Source: Dechloromonas sp. Dech2017
GTDB taxonomy: Bacteria > Pseudomonadota > Gammaproteobacteria > Burkholderiales > Rhodocyclaceae
Reading direction: 5' to 3'
DNA length: 64,000 bases
Assembly (NCBI GenBank): GCA_009469585.1
Contig: SSXW01000003.1
Coordinates: 228,850 to 292,849 of the forward strand
The notes beneath the pieces are model-generated. The model did no database searches. It saw nothing but the letters and a program-made list of their open reading frames with translations, and was not told where the DNA came from. The translations under genes were made by a program, and so were the position numbers. The stretch's first letter is position 1; each line of letters starts with the position of its first letter. Positions 47,341-58,725 of this stretch are shown one piece after another.

Positions 47341-48794
47341 ATGCGGCCATTTATTCTTTGTTTGCGCAAAGGGGCCTCGCTATCCTGCTGCCTTCTTGTC
47401 CTGCTCCACCTTGCCATGCTGCTTGGCGAAAGTCATCACGCCCTTGCCGTCGGGATCGTCCTGGTCGGGCTCTTCGCCGCCTTCGTCAATGAGCGGCTGA
47501 AGCCCGACGTGGCGGTCATGCTCGCCGTCAGCGCCCTGCTCGTCCTCGGCGTGCTGTCGGCCAAGGACGTCACCGGGGTGTTCGGCAACAGCGCGCCGAT
47601 CACCATCGCCTGCCTGTTCGTGATCAGCGGTGCCTTGTCCAAGACCGGCTGCGTGGACCGCCTGGGCGAGTGGCTGGGCGAGCTGGCCGGGCACAGCGAG
47701 CGCCGCCTGCTGCTCGCCCTGCTGCTGGTCTGCCTGGTCGTTTCGCCCTTCATCAACAACACGCCGATGGTCATGGTCATGATCCCGGCCGTGATCGCCG
47801 TCGCCGGCCGCTACGCCATCGCCCCGTCGCGCCTGCTCATCCCGCTTTCCTACGCCACCATCCTGGGCGGCACCATCACCCTGGTCGGCACCTCGACCAA
47901 CATCCTGGTCGATGGCGTGGCCCGCACCCACGGCCTGGCGCCCTTCTCGATGTTCGAGATCAGCGCCCCGGCCATCATCATGGCGCTGGCCTGCAGCGCC
48001 TTCATTTTCCTGTTCGCCAGGCGCCTGCTGCCGGTGCGCGAGACGCTGACGCAGCAGTTCGTCGGCAGCGGCGACCGGCTGTTCATGACCGAGCTGTTCG
48101 TGCCGCCGGAATCCGACCTGATCGGCAAGACGCTGAAGGAGGCGCGCCTGGCCAGCGCCGCCGTGCAGGTCCTCAACCTGTGGCGCGGCGAGCGCGAGCT
48201 GGCCAACCCCGACCCGGCGACGCGCATCGAGGCCGGCGACCGCATCGTCGTCCATAGCCGCAGCGACGCCATGATGGACCTGCGCTCGACCGACCTGGTC
48301 GGCCTGCAGGCCACGGCGCACGATCTGGAAACCCTGCGCCGGCGCGACGTGGTGATGATCGAGGCGCTGGTCGGCCAGACTTCGCGCTACATCCAGCGGC
48401 CGGTGCGCGACCTCGACCTGCTCGCCCGCTACGGCGTGCACCTGGTGGCGCTCGGCGACGGCCTGTCGCCCTGGCTGATGCTGTCGCTGATCATCCTGGC
48501 CACCTCGCTGGCCACCGAATTCCTCAGCAACAACGCCGTCGCCGTGCTGTTCACCCCGGTCGTCATCAGCCTTGCCCAGCAGCTCGGCTCGACCCGCGGC
48601 CCTTCGTGGTCGGCGTCATGTTCGCCGCCAGTTGCAGCTTCGCGACGCCGATCGGCTACCACACCAACACCCTGGTCTACAGCGCCGGCAACTACCGTTT
48701 TGCCGATTTCGCCCGCCTCGGCGTCCCGATGAACATCCTCACCTGGCTGCTGGCCAGCCTGCTCATTCCGCCGTTCTGGCCGCTGCACGGCTGA
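47341..48794 (+). pseudogene. decayed SLC13/DASS-type transporter
   Basis: Residues 1-225 form the first membrane half (INNTPMVMVMIPAVIAVA, GGTITLVGTSTNILVDG), followed by one TrkA_C-like domain. The chain then jumps from [12 protein letters not shown] directly into the last membrane helices ([16 protein letters not shown]). The second TrkA_C half and several helices of a usual roughly 600-residue protein are therefore missing. A one-base loss near 48587 shifts the frame. The next frame continues [21 protein letters not shown] to the family's normal end at 48794. The deletion and frameshift together make it non-functional. Confidence 0.78.
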
Positions 48795-48802
48795 ACGGAT
48801 TG

Positions 48803-48838
48803 TGATTTTCGCGGTTTTTTGCCGTTGACCGCAGCAGT
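48803..48838 (-). repeat. dispersed uptake-like motif, copy 16
   Basis: Minus strand: ACTGCTGCGGTCAAC, GGC, AAAAAA, CCGCG, AAAAT, CAC. It is intergenic, between the transporter remnant and pqqE. Confidence 0.75.
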
Positions 48839-48862
48839 GGCGCCAGGAAAACCCGTTCGGCC

Positions 48863-50092
48863 TTAGTGGTCGGTGGTTTTGAGCTTGGCGCCGGCCGCCG
48901 CCAGTTGCAGCGATTCCTTGGGGCCGCGGAAGACCAGCGGCTGCACGCCGCTCCCGGCGAAGGGCGCGGCCTGGCCGCAACCAGCGCCGGCGGCCCGGCT
49001 TTCTGCCTGGTCGACGGCGGCCATCACGCGGTCGTGGTGCGGGCTTTTCGGGCAGACCGGGTCGGCCACGTCGGGGTCGTTGGCCAGCAGGTAGGCCTGG
49101 CAGCGGCAGCCGCCGAGATCCTTTTCCTTGTCCGGGCAGCTCGAGCAGGGCTCCTTCATCCAGCCCGTGCCGCGGTAGTGGTTGAAGCCTTCCGAGTCGA
49201 ACCAGATGTCGCGCAGGTTCATGTCGCGGACATTGGGGAAACTGAGGCCGGGCAGCATGCGCGCCGTGTGGCAGGGCAGCGCGGTGCCGTCCGGGGTGAC
49301 GGTGAGGAAGACGTTGCCCCAGCCGTTCATGCATTTCTTCGGCCGCCCCTCGTGGTAGTCGGGGGCGACGAAGAAGATGCGCATCCGGTCGCCGAGCTTG
49401 TCGCGCCAGCGGTTGGTTTCGGCTTCGGCATCGATCAATTGCTGGCGCGTCGGCAGCAGCTGGTCGCGGTTCACGAAGGCCCACGAGTAATACTGGGTGT
49501 TGGCCAGCTCGATGTATTCGGCGCCGAGTTCGTGGGCCATTTCGATGATGCGGCCGATGTGCTCGATGTTGAGGCGGTGGATGACGACGTTCATCACCAT
49601 CGGCCAGCCGTTGTCCTTGATGATGCGGGCGACCTCGTGCTTCAGCCCGTAGGTGCGGGTGTTGGTCAGGAAATCGTTGATCTCGCGCGTCGAATCCTGG
49701 AAGGATAGCTGGATGTGGTCGAGGCCGGCGGCACGCAGCCGGGCGGCACGCTCGGCGGTGAGGCCGACGCCGGAGGTGATCAGGTTGGTGTAGTAGCCGA
49801 GCTGGGCGGCCTCCGCCACCATATCCTCGAGGTCGGCGCGAAGCAGCGGTTCGCCGCCCGAGAAGCCGCACTGCACGGCACCCATGGCCCGGCCTTCCTG
49901 CAGCACGCGGCGCCATTCGGCGGTGTCCAGTTCGGCGGTGTGGGCGGCGAAATCGACCGGGTTGTAGCAGAACACGCAATGCAGCGGGCAGCGGTAGGTC
50001 AGTTCGGCGAGCAGCCACAGCGGCGGATTGAGGCCGGAGGGGGCCATCGCCGTCAGATCGCCGGCCGTCGCCGGGCTCATGGCGGTGGTCAT
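48863..50092 (-). CDS. pqqE: PQQ biosynthesis radical SAM protein
   Basis: The 409-residue PqqE links Glu and Tyr side chains of PqqA. The radical SAM cluster motif is [12 protein letters not shown], followed by [10 protein letters not shown]. The SPASM region has [14 protein letters not shown] and [18 protein letters not shown]. The start at 50092 (MTTAMSPAT) overlaps pqqD by four bases. The C-terminal 40 residues ([15 protein letters not shown]...) are longer than in many PqqE. It is the last gene of the pqq operon. Confidence 0.94.
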   Translation of the reverse strand: MTTAMSPATAGDLTAMAPSGLNPPLWLLAELTYRCPLHCVFCYNPVDFAAHTAELDTAEWRRVLQEGRAMGAVQCGFSGGEPLLRADLEDMVAEAAQLGYYTNLITSGVGLTAERAARLRAAGLDHIQLSFQDSTREINDFLTNTRTYGLKHEVARIIKDNGWPMVMNVVIHRLNIEHIGRIIEMAHELGAEYIELANTQYYSWAFVNRDQLLPTRQQLIDAEAETNRWRDKLGDRMRIFFVAPDYHEGRPKKCMNGWGNVFLTVTPDGTALPCHTARMLPGLSFPNVRDMNLRDIWFDSEGFNHYRGTGWMKEPCSSCPDKEKDLGGCRCQAYLLANDPDVADPVCPKSPHHDRVMAAVDQAESRAAGAGCGQAAPFAGSGVQPLVFRGPKESLQLAAAGAKLKTTDH

Positions 50093-50367
50093 GACCAGCT
50101 GACCCAGTGCTGCGGCCGGGCCATCTCGAGGAAGGCGACGACGTCGTCGTACAGCCCGCTGGCCGAGAAAGTCGCCTCGAGGTCGGCGACGATGGCCGTC
50201 ACGTCGCGTTCGCCGTCGCAGCGCTTGAGGATCTCGCCGGCGCTCTGGTTGAGCTTGACCATGCCTTCCGGGTAGAGCAGGACGTGGCAGTTCTGGGCCG
50301 GCTCCCACTGGAAACGGAAGCCCTTGCCGATCACCGGCTTGCTGCCGGGCTGCAGCGCCTGGCTCAT
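50089..50367 (-). CDS. pqqD: PQQ biosynthesis peptide chaperone
   Basis: The 92-residue PqqD binds PqqA and presents it to PqqE. Typical stretches are [30 protein letters not shown] and [18 protein letters not shown], with the usual length. It overlaps pqqC (ATGA) and pqqE by four bases each, so translation is coupled throughout. Confidence 0.93.
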   Translation of the reverse strand: MSQALQPGSKPVIGKGFRFQWEPAQNCHVLLYPEGMVKLNQSAGEILKRCDGERDVTAIVADLEATFSASGLYDDVVAFLEMARPQHWVSWS

Positions 50368-51131
50368 GCCGTCACGCCGTAGTGCTGGCCCATGGCGTCG
50401 TTCATTACCCACAGGATGTCGAGCTTGAACTTGAGGATGTCCAGGGCGCGCTCCTGCTGGATGCGGGTGCGGAAATGATCGAGGGTGATGGCCAGGCCCT
50501 GCTCGACGTCGCGCGGCGCCTGGCTGGTGCGGTTGCGGAAATACTGCAGGCCTTCCGGCTCGATCCACGGGTAGTGCTCGGGCCAGGTCGCCAGGCGCTG
50601 CTTGTGGATGGCCGGGGCGAACAGTTCGGTCAGCGACGAGCAGACGGCTTCCTGCCACGGCGCCTTGCGGGCGAAATTGACATAGGCGTCGACGGCGAAG
50701 CGTACCGAGGGCAGCACATGGCGCAGGTCGACGATTTCCTCGCGGTTCAGCCCGGTGGCCAGGCCGAGGCGGATCCACGCCTCGATGCCGCCTTCGTCCA
50801 TGGTCTTGTCGCCGCCCATCGGGCCGTAGGCGAAGCCGTCGTGGTCGAGGATGCGCTGCACCCAGCCGCGGCGCACCTCGCGGTCCGGGCAGTTGGCCAT
50901 GATCGCCGCATCCTTGACCGGAATGGCGATCTGGTAATAGAAGCGGTTGGCCACCCAGCCGCGGATCTGCTCCGGCGTCGCCTGGCCGGTATTGAGCATG
51001 ACGTTGAACGGGTGGTGGATGTGGTAGGACTTGCCGCGCTCGCGCAACTGGGCTTCGAATTCCTGGCGCGTCCAGGCCGGACGACCGTCGTCGTGGGGCG
51101 GGGCTTCCTTGATGATGTCGGAGAGAATCAT
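50364..51131 (-). CDS. pqqC: pyrroloquinoline-quinone synthase
   Basis: The 255-residue PqqC carries out the final oxidation and ring closure to PQQ. Characteristic sequences are [40 protein letters not shown] and [13 protein letters not shown]. The start ATG at 51131 lies 13 bases after the pqqB stop. Confidence 0.94.
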   Translation of the reverse strand: MILSDIIKEAPPHDDGRPAWTRQEFEAQLRERGKSYHIHHPFNVMLNTGQATPEQIRGWVANRFYYQIAIPVKDAAIMANCPDREVRRGWVQRILDHDGFAYGPMGGDKTMDEGGIEAWIRLGLATGLNREEIVDLRHVLPSVRFAVDAYVNFARKAPWQEAVCSSLTELFAPAIHKQRLATWPEHYPWIEPEGLQYFRNRTSQAPRDVEQGLAITLDHFRTRIQQERALDILKFKLDILWVMNDAMGQHYGVTA

Positions 51132-51144
51132 GGCGTTCCTGAAA

Positions 51145-52065
51145 TCAGAGGGTGATGTGCATGCCGTCGTAGGCCAGCTCGATGCCGCGCCGGGTCAGCT
51201 CGGCGCGCTCCGGCGAATCCTCGTCGAGGATGGGGTTGGTGTTGTTGATGTGGATGAGGATCTTGCGCACTGATTTCGGCAACTCGTCCAGCCAGTCCAT
51301 CATGCCGCCCTCGCCGGATTGCGGCAGGTGGCCGATGTCGCGGGCGGTCTTCTTGCTCAGGCCCATGCGGATCATTTCGTCGTTGGTCCAGAAGGTGCCG
51401 TCGACCATCACGCAATCGGCCGCCGCCATCGCCGCGAAGACTTCCGGCGTGCGGGCGCCGAGGCCGGGGGCGTAGAACACTTTGCGGCCGCTGGCGGTGT
51501 CGGTCAGGGTCAGGCCGATGTTGTCGCCATCGACCGACAGCTCGCGGTGCGGCGAGTAGGGTGCCGCCTTGCTGGTCAGCGGCATGGCCGAAAACTGTAC
51601 GCCGGCCACCTTGTCGAGGGTGAAGGGCGTGCCGTCGAGCGGTACCGGCTTGCGGTCCACGCCGCAGTAATGGCCGAGCACCTTGAGGATGGGGTTGCCG
51701 GTGGTCAGGTCTTCGTAGACCGGGTCGGTGCACCACAGCGGCATCGGCACACCGCGTTCGCGCAGCATGAAGAGGCCGGTCGAATGGTCGATCTGGCCGT
51801 CCACCAGCAGCACGCTGGCGATGCCGGTGTCGCGCAGGCCGCGGTTGGGCTGCAGGGCGGGGGTGTGGCGGATTTGCTCGAGAATGTCGGGCGAGGCGTT
51901 GAGCAGTGCCCAATCGTGGCCGTCGTCGCCGCCGACGATGATCGACGACTGGGTGCGGGCCGTGGCCCGGACGGTGCCGGCGCGCAGGCCGGCGCAGTTC
52001 GGGCAGTTGCAGTTCCACTGCGGGAAGCCGCCGCCGGCGGCGGCGCCGAGAACGATGATCTGCAT
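51145..52065 (-). CDS. pqqB: PQQ biosynthesis protein B
   Basis: The 306-residue metallo-beta-lactamase-fold protein has N-terminal [24 protein letters not shown], the family hallmark, and [16 protein letters not shown]. PqqB hydroxylates a tyrosine-derived precursor. It is separated from pqqA by a stem-loop that probably sets lower expression of pqqBCDE than of the substrate peptide. Confidence 0.94.
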   Translation of the reverse strand: MQIIVLGAAAGGGFPQWNCNCPNCAGLRAGTVRATARTQSSIIVGGDDGHDWALLNASPDILEQIRHTPALQPNRGLRDTGIASVLLVDGQIDHSTGLFMLRERGVPMPLWCTDPVYEDLTTGNPILKVLGHYCGVDRKPVPLDGTPFTLDKVAGVQFSAMPLTSKAAPYSPHRELSVDGDNIGLTLTDTASGRKVFYAPGLGARTPEVFAAMAAADCVMVDGTFWTNDEMIRMGLSKKTARDIGHLPQSGEGGMMDWLDELPKSVRKILIHINNTNPILDEDSPERAELTRRGIELAYDGMHITL

Positions 52066-52080
52066 AGGACTCCTAAGTGA

Positions 52081-52104
52081 GAAAGCCCGCCGAAGCGGGC
52101 TTTC
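52081..52104 (-). terminator. stem-loop between pqqA and pqqB
   Basis: GAAAGCCCGC and GCGGGCTTTC are perfect arms around CGAA. On the minus strand the hairpin ends in CTTTC with only a weak T stretch after it, so partial termination or mRNA stabilisation is likely. Confidence 0.7.
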
Positions 52105-52122
52105 CTGGACAATCAGCCGGCC

Positions 52123-52197
52123 TTAGCGGGCGGCGATGTACATGGTGATTTCGAAGCCGAAGCGGAAGTCACAAGCTTTCGGGGTCTGCCATTCCAT
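52123..52197 (-). CDS. pqqA: PQQ precursor peptide
   Basis: The 24-residue peptide MEWQTPKACDFRFGFEITMY plus IAAR has Glu16 and Tyr20 in the E-I-T-M-Y spacing used to form PQQ. SD is weak (AGAGACTCTT). It sits at the head of pqqBCDE. The short length explains why it is easily missed by gene callers. Confidence 0.95.
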   Translation of the reverse strand: MEWQTPKACDFRFGFEITMYIAAR

Positions 52198-52355
52198 AAG
52201 AGTCTCCGTATCTGTTCAAGTTGAGGTAAGTCGGACCGGGTGGCCCGGGAGCGGACCGTTGGACCTGACCTGACGGGCCATTTTCACCGGCCGCGCTCTG
52301 GGTACTACAGTGCCAGCCTTCTTTTGGCGGTGCCTCGTCGTTCTAGCGAATTGGT

Positions 52356-52374
52356 CCTCATGAAAATCATGAGG
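52356..52374. repeat. perfect inverted repeat upstream of pqqA
   Basis: CCTCATGA and TCATGAGG flank AAA, just after the MFS gene stop and about 160 bases before pqqA. It could be an operator or a weak terminator. The rest of 52198-52379 shows no clear promoter. Confidence 0.5.
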
Positions 52375-52379
52375 CGCTT

Positions 52380-53582
52380 TCAGGGGTGAGGTGGCGGGGC
52401 GTGGCGCTGGCCGAAACGGAACATCAGCAGGCCGGCGACGACCAGGGCGGCCATGCCGGCGGCCAGCCCGAGCGTCGAGGCCCACAGCAGCGGGGCGAGG
52501 AAGGCGGCGCCGACGGTGTTGGCGCTGCTCTGCATGAAGCTCTGGCAGGAGGCGACCAGGCCGCGTTTCTTCGGGTAGAGGTCGATGATCAGCAGCTGCA
52601 GGGCCGGCGTGCCGACCGCCATGCCGAAGCTGTAGAGCATGACCGGCAGCACCGCCCAGGGCAGTTGCGGGGTGACGGCGAGGTTGAGGGCGACGTTGGC
52701 GGCGGCGGCGGCCAGCATCAGGCGGTAGCTGATCGCCAGGCAGTCGGCCGGCGAGCGCTGCCCGGCCAGGCGCGACGACCACCACGAGCCGAGCATCATG
52801 CCGCTGACCGTGGGCACGAAGAGCCAGGCGAAGCCCTGGCTGGAAACGCCGAGGTGTTCGAGCAGGAAGACCGGGGCCGACAGCACGTAGAGGAAGAAAC
52901 CGAGGAAATTGGCGGCCAGCGCCCCGCTGCGGCCGAGGAAGGCCGGGTTGGTGAAGACTTCGGCGTAGCTGCGGGCGAGGCGCACCGGGTGCAGCGACTG
53001 GCGCCTGTCGGCGGGCAGGGTTTCCGGCAGCCAGCGCAGGATGACCAGGATGAGGAGCAGGCCGTAGCCGGCGAGGAAGACGAAGATAGCCCGCCAGCCG
53101 AAGGCGGCGAGCAGCCAGCCGCCGGTGATCGGGGCGACGGCCGGGGCCAGCGCGAACATCATGGCGCCCTGGGCCATCACCCGGTGGGCGGCCGGGCCTT
53201 CGAGGATGTCGCGGACGACGGCCCGGCTGACCACCATGCCGGCCCCGGCGCACAGGCCCTGCACGGCGCGCGCCGCCCACAGGTGTTCGATGCGGGTGGC
53301 GCAGGCGGCGCCGAGGGCGGCCAGGCAGAAGATGACGAGCGAGAAGATGACCACCGGCCGGCGGCCGAGGGCATCGGAAATCGCCCCGTGCCACAGCGCC
53401 ATCAGCGCGAACGGGAGCAGGAAGGCGGTCAGGCTGTGCTGGATGTCGAGCTGGCTGGCGCCCAGGTCGCGCATCATGTCCGGAAAGGCCGGCAGGTAGG
53501 TGTCGATGGTGAAGGGGCCGATGGCGGCCAGCCCGGCGAGCAGCGGGGCGAGGATGGCCAGCCGGGGGGCGACGGCGTTCAT
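52380..53582 (-). CDS. Bcr/CflA-type MFS multidrug exporter
   Basis: The 400-residue protein has about 12 TM helices. The motif A-like loop is GAISDALGRRPVVIFSLVIF and the helix-4 region is AVQGLCAGAGMVVSRAVVRD, both typical of the Bcr/CflA drug-resistance transporters. It starts TIDTYLPAFPDMMRDLGAS as usual. It would export small drugs with proton antiport. The substrate is unknown. It precedes pqqA on the same strand with 182 bases between. Confidence 0.88.
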   Translation of the reverse strand: MNAVAPRLAILAPLLAGLAAIGPFTIDTYLPAFPDMMRDLGASQLDIQHSLTAFLLPFALMALWHGAISDALGRRPVVIFSLVIFCLAALGAACATRIEHLWAARAVQGLCAGAGMVVSRAVVRDILEGPAAHRVMAQGAMMFALAPAVAPITGGWLLAAFGWRAIFVFLAGYGLLLILVILRWLPETLPADRRQSLHPVRLARSYAEVFTNPAFLGRSGALAANFLGFFLYVLSAPVFLLEHLGVSSQGFAWLFVPTVSGMMLGSWWSSRLAGQRSPADCLAISYRLMLAAAAANVALNLAVTPQLPWAVLPVMLYSFGMAVGTPALQLLIIDLYPKKRGLVASCQSFMQSSANTVGAAFLAPLLWASTLGLAAGMAALVVAGLLMFRFGQRHAPPPHP

Positions 53583-53633
53583 CGGCGGCGCTCCGGGTAG
53601 ACGGCAAGAAGGCCGGGGGGCTGGTGGCGGCGC

Positions 53634-55553
<1,920 letters not shown>

Positions 55554-55596
55554 GAGGCAGCGATTATAACGAGGCGGGCCGGCGGCCATGGCCATT

Positions 55597-55629
55597 CCCG
55601 CGGTCGACCGGAAAAAACGGCCAAAATCG
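55597..55629 (+). repeat. dispersed uptake-like motif, copy 18
   Basis: Plus strand: CCCGCGGTCGAC, CGG, AAAAAA, CGGCC, AAAAT, CG. It is intergenic, between the divergent ABC-F and HD-GYP genes. Confidence 0.72.
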
Positions 55630-55703
55630 AAATATGATGCGGCGATCAAACAGCCCGCCCAAGCCCCTCGCTGGCCGGCCGCGCCGCCTGCTAGAATCGG
55701 CGC

Positions 55704-56912
55704 ATGATCAAGCAGATTCGCGCCGACCAGCTCAAGCCGGGCATGTTCATCCACGACCTCAATTGTGGCTGGCTCGATCATCCCTTCATGGCCAACGCCT
55801 TCCACGTCCGCGACCTGGCGACGGTGGACAAGATCGTCAGCCTGGGCATCCGCGAACTCTACATCGACACCGTCAAGGGCGCCGACGTGCAGGCGGCGCG
55901 GCCGCAGGCCGAGGTCAATGCCGACCTCGAGGCGCGCCTGCAGGAAATCGCCCGCAAGCGGGCCGAAAAGCCGCCGGTGGTCGACGTCAAGGACGAGGCG
56001 GCGCGGGCCCGCCGGCTGCACGGGGAGGCCAACAAGGTGGTGCGCGGCGTGCTCGACGACGTGCGTTTCGGCCAGAAAATCCGCGTTGACCGCGTCGAGC
56101 CGCTGGTCGACAGCATGATCGAGTCGGTTTTTCGCAACCAGGACGCGCTGTTGCCGCTGGTCCGCCTGAAAAGCCTGGACGACTACACCTTCGAGCACGC
56201 GGTCAGCGTCAGCGCGCTGCTCGTCGCCTTCGCCCGCAGCCTCGACCTGCCCCGCCCGGCGATCAAGGAAATCGCCCTCGGCGGCCTGCTCCTCGACATC
56301 GGCAAGGCCAGCCTGCCCGAGGCCATCCTGCAAAAACCCGGCAAGCTGAACGACGCCGAATTCGCCCGCATGCAGGGCCATGTCGGCGAGAGCCTGCGCC
56401 TGCTCGCCGGGCTGCCCGGGATAGGCGCCATCACCCGGCAGATGGTCGCCGAGCACCACGAGCGATTCGACGGCAGCGGCTACCCCAATCGCCTGGCCGG
56501 CGAGGCCATTTCGCTGTACGGCCGGATGGCGGCCATCGTCGACGTCTACGACGCCATCACCTCGGACAAGGTGTACAGCCGCGGCATGGCGCCCAGACTG
56601 GCGCTGAAGAAATTGCTCGAATGGAGCAAGCACCATTTCGACGCCAAGCTCGTCCAGTCCTTCATCCGCGCCATCGGCATCTACCCGACCGGTTCGCTGG
56701 TCCGCCTGGAGAGCAACCGGATCGGCGTCGTCGTCGAACAAAACGAAGGCAATCTGCTCGAACCGGTAGTGCGCGTTTTTTATCACGCCGCGCAGCAGTA
56801 CTATATTCCGCCCGAGATCGTCGATCTGTCGCGAATGCAACAGGACCGCGTCGCCAGCGTCGAGAGTTACGAAAAATGGAAAATCGATCCCTATCAGTGG
56901 TTGCCGGGCTGA
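55704..56912 (+). CDS. DUF3391/HD-GYP protein with altered HD dyad
   Basis: The 402-residue protein has an N-terminal DUF3391 domain (IRADQLKPGMFIHDLNCGW) and an HD-GYP domain with FEHAVSVSAL, QGHVGESLRLL, EHHERFDGSGYP and VDVYDAITS. The metal-binding HD of HDIGK reads LDIGK, so His is lost while the GYP motif is kept. Family members degrade c-di-GMP, and activity here is doubtful. A second related gene follows at 57502, with a coiled-coil gene between. Confidence 0.85.
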   Translation: MIKQIRADQLKPGMFIHDLNCGWLDHPFMANAFHVRDLATVDKIVSLGIRELYIDTVKGADVQAARPQAEVNADLEARLQEIARKRAEKPPVVDVKDEAARARRLHGEANKVVRGVLDDVRFGQKIRVDRVEPLVDSMIESVFRNQDALLPLVRLKSLDDYTFEHAVSVSALLVAFARSLDLPRPAIKEIALGGLLLDIGKASLPEAILQKPGKLNDAEFARMQGHVGESLRLLAGLPGIGAITRQMVAEHHERFDGSGYPNRLAGEAISLYGRMAAIVDVYDAITSDKVYSRGMAPRLALKKLLEWSKHHFDAKLVQSFIRAIGIYPTGSLVRLESNRIGVVVEQNEGNLLEPVVRVFYHAAQQYYIPPEIVDLSRMQQDRVASVESYEKWKIDPYQWLPG

Positions 56913-57484
56913 TCGCCCTGTGGGCGGCTGCCTGGCCGGCGCGCGCCGCCGAGGTGGTGGGCAGCCCCGAGCAGCAGGCGGCCTGGCAGCAGCGGCTCGA
57001 CAAGGCAGACGCCCTCAAGGCCGAGGGCAAGGCCAGGCAGGACGAGGCCGACCGCCGGTTGCGCGAGCAGGACGAGGCCTGCCTACAGAAAGTGCTGGTC
57101 AACGACTGCCGCAACCAGGCCCGCCAGGCGCATCTGGCGACTACCCGCGAGGCGCGCCACCTCGAACTCGAAGGCAAGAACCTGGCGCGCCAGGTGAAGA
57201 CCGAGCAGGTGGCCGAGCGCCAGCGCCAGCAGCAAGCCGAGGCGCCACGCCGGGCGGCCGATTTGCAGGCCCGCCAGCAGGAAACTGCGGCGACCCGCCA
57301 GGCGGCCGAGGACAAGGCGGCGGCAACCCGGGCCGACAAGGCGCAGAAGGCCGTCGACGGCCAGCGCCGCAAGGCGGCCGAGGCCGAGAAGCTGCGCCGC
57401 AAGCAGGCCGAGCATGAAGCGCGGGTCGCCGCCAAGATGGAAAAGGCCGAGCGGCGCAAGGCCAAGGCCGCGGCCGGCCAGTAA
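56876..57484 (+). CDS. secreted coiled-coil protein, Lys/Arg/Ala-rich
   Basis: This 202-residue protein has a signal peptide (MENRSLSVVAGLIALWAAAWPARAA). It then has a long charged helix rich in Ala, Arg, Lys and Gln (residues 40-202), with two Cys in EACLQKVLVNDCRNQ. No catalytic domain is seen. The start overlaps the HD-GYP gene by 37 bases. It is probably periplasmic, and its function is unknown. Conserved placement between two HD-GYP genes would suggest a shared pathway. Confidence 0.65.
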   Translation: MENRSLSVVAGLIALWAAAWPARAAEVVGSPEQQAAWQQRLDKADALKAEGKARQDEADRRLREQDEACLQKVLVNDCRNQARQAHLATTREARHLELEGKNLARQVKTEQVAERQRQQQAEAPRRAADLQARQQETAATRQAAEDKAAATRADKAQKAVDGQRRKAAEAEKLRRKQAEHEARVAAKMEKAERRKAKAAAGQ

Positions 57485-57501
57485 GCGCGGCGAATGTCAC
57501 G

Positions 57502-58725
57502 ATGATCCGGCGAATTTCCATCGACCAGCTGCAGCCCGGCATGTATGTCGTGGACCTGCACAAGCACTGGCTGGACCATTCGATCTGGCGGCAACGCTTC
57601 ATGGTGCGCGATGCGGCCCACATCTGGCGCTTACGCGAGGAGGGCATCAGCGAGCTGAGCATCGATACCGCCAAGGGCGACGATCTGCCGCCCGAGCCGC
57701 CGCCGGCCCCGGTGGTGCCGCTCAACCGCATCGAGGAAAGGATACGTTCGCTGGCCGAAATCAAGGCCGCCCAGCCGCGCACCGTGTCGCTCGGCGAGGA
57801 GCGGCGGCGGGCGACGCGGCTACTGGCCGAGGCGAGCGGCACCTTGAGCACGCTGATGCTGGCAGCGCGGGCCGGCCAGCACGTCGATGCCGCCCAGCTC
57901 GAACCGCTGGTCAGCCGCATGATCGAATCGGTGCGGCGCAATCCCGACGCGCTGGTGCCGCTGGCCCGCCTCAAGAGAGAGGACGCCTACGCTACCGAGC
58001 ATGCCGTGGCAACGGCCGCGCTGATCATCGCCTTCGGCCGCCAGCAGGGTATCGCCGAGCCGGAAATCGAGAAGCTGGCGCTCGGCACCATGGTCAAGGA
58101 TGTCGGCCAGTCGGCCATCGACGCCCGCCTGATCACCAAGCCGGGCATGCTCTCGCAGTCCGAATTCGCCATCGTCCAGAGCCACGTCGAGGAAGGCCTG
58201 GCCGTGCTCGAGGCCACTTCGCGGCTGTCCGAGACCTCGGTTGCCGTCGTCCTCGAACACCACGAGCGCTACAACGGCTGCGGCTACCCCTACCGCATGG
58301 CCGGCGACGAAATCTCGGTGGCCGGGCGCATGGCGGCCATCGTCGATACCTACGACGCGATGACCTCGGAGCGCCCCTACCGTGCCGCCATGTCGCCCTC
58401 GCTGGCGCTGCGCCAGCTCTACAGCGAGGGCGGCAGCCAGTACGATCCGGGGCTGGTCGCCGCTTTCGTCAAGACCGTCGGCATCTTCCCGGTCGGCACC
58501 CTGGTCATGCTCGAAAGCGGCCATCTGGCGGTGGTCGAGCAGCTGCATGCCGACAACACGCTGACCCCAATCGTCCGCGTCATCTACCACGGTGCCCGCC
58601 AGCAATACGTGACGCCGGTCGAAGTCGACCTGGCGCGCAAGGTCGGCAACCACTACGGCCAGATCGTCCGCGCCGAAAGCTTCGAGCGCTGGGGCCTCAG
58701 TCCGCTGCGCTGGCAACCTGCCTGA
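57502..58725 (+). CDS. second DUF3391/HD-GYP protein, more degenerate
   Basis: The 407-residue paralogue of the 55704 gene has an N-terminal DUF3391 (ISIDQLQPGMYVVDLHKHW) and a C-terminal HD-GYP. Here HDIGK reads KDVGQ and HHExxDGxGYP reads HHERYNGCGYP, so both the HD His and the GYP-loop Asp are changed. Catalysis of c-di-GMP hydrolysis is unlikely, and a binding or scaffold role is possible. It ends inside the convergent mutY gene (29-base overlap). Confidence 0.85.
   Translation: MIRRISIDQLQPGMYVVDLHKHWLDHSIWRQRFMVRDAAHIWRLREEGISELSIDTAKGDDLPPEPPPAPVVPLNRIEERIRSLAEIKAAQPRTVSLGEERRRATRLLAEASGTLSTLMLAARAGQHVDAAQLEPLVSRMIESVRRNPDALVPLARLKREDAYATEHAVATAALIIAFGRQQGIAEPEIEKLALGTMVKDVGQSAIDARLITKPGMLSQSEFAIVQSHVEEGLAVLEATSRLSETSVAVVLEHHERYNGCGYPYRMAGDEISVAGRMAAIVDTYDAMTSERPYRAAMSPSLALRQLYSEGGSQYDPGLVAAFVKTVGIFPVGTLVMLESGHLAVVEQLHADNTLTPIVRVIYHGARQQYVTPVEVDLARKVGNHYGQIVRAESFERWGLSPLRWQPA

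Noticed and set aside
55554..56840. Extension of the ABC-F frame to 1068 residues
   Set aside because: The extra sequence is the reverse of the HD-GYP gene. ABC-F proteins start at the MIALRQVTF region.
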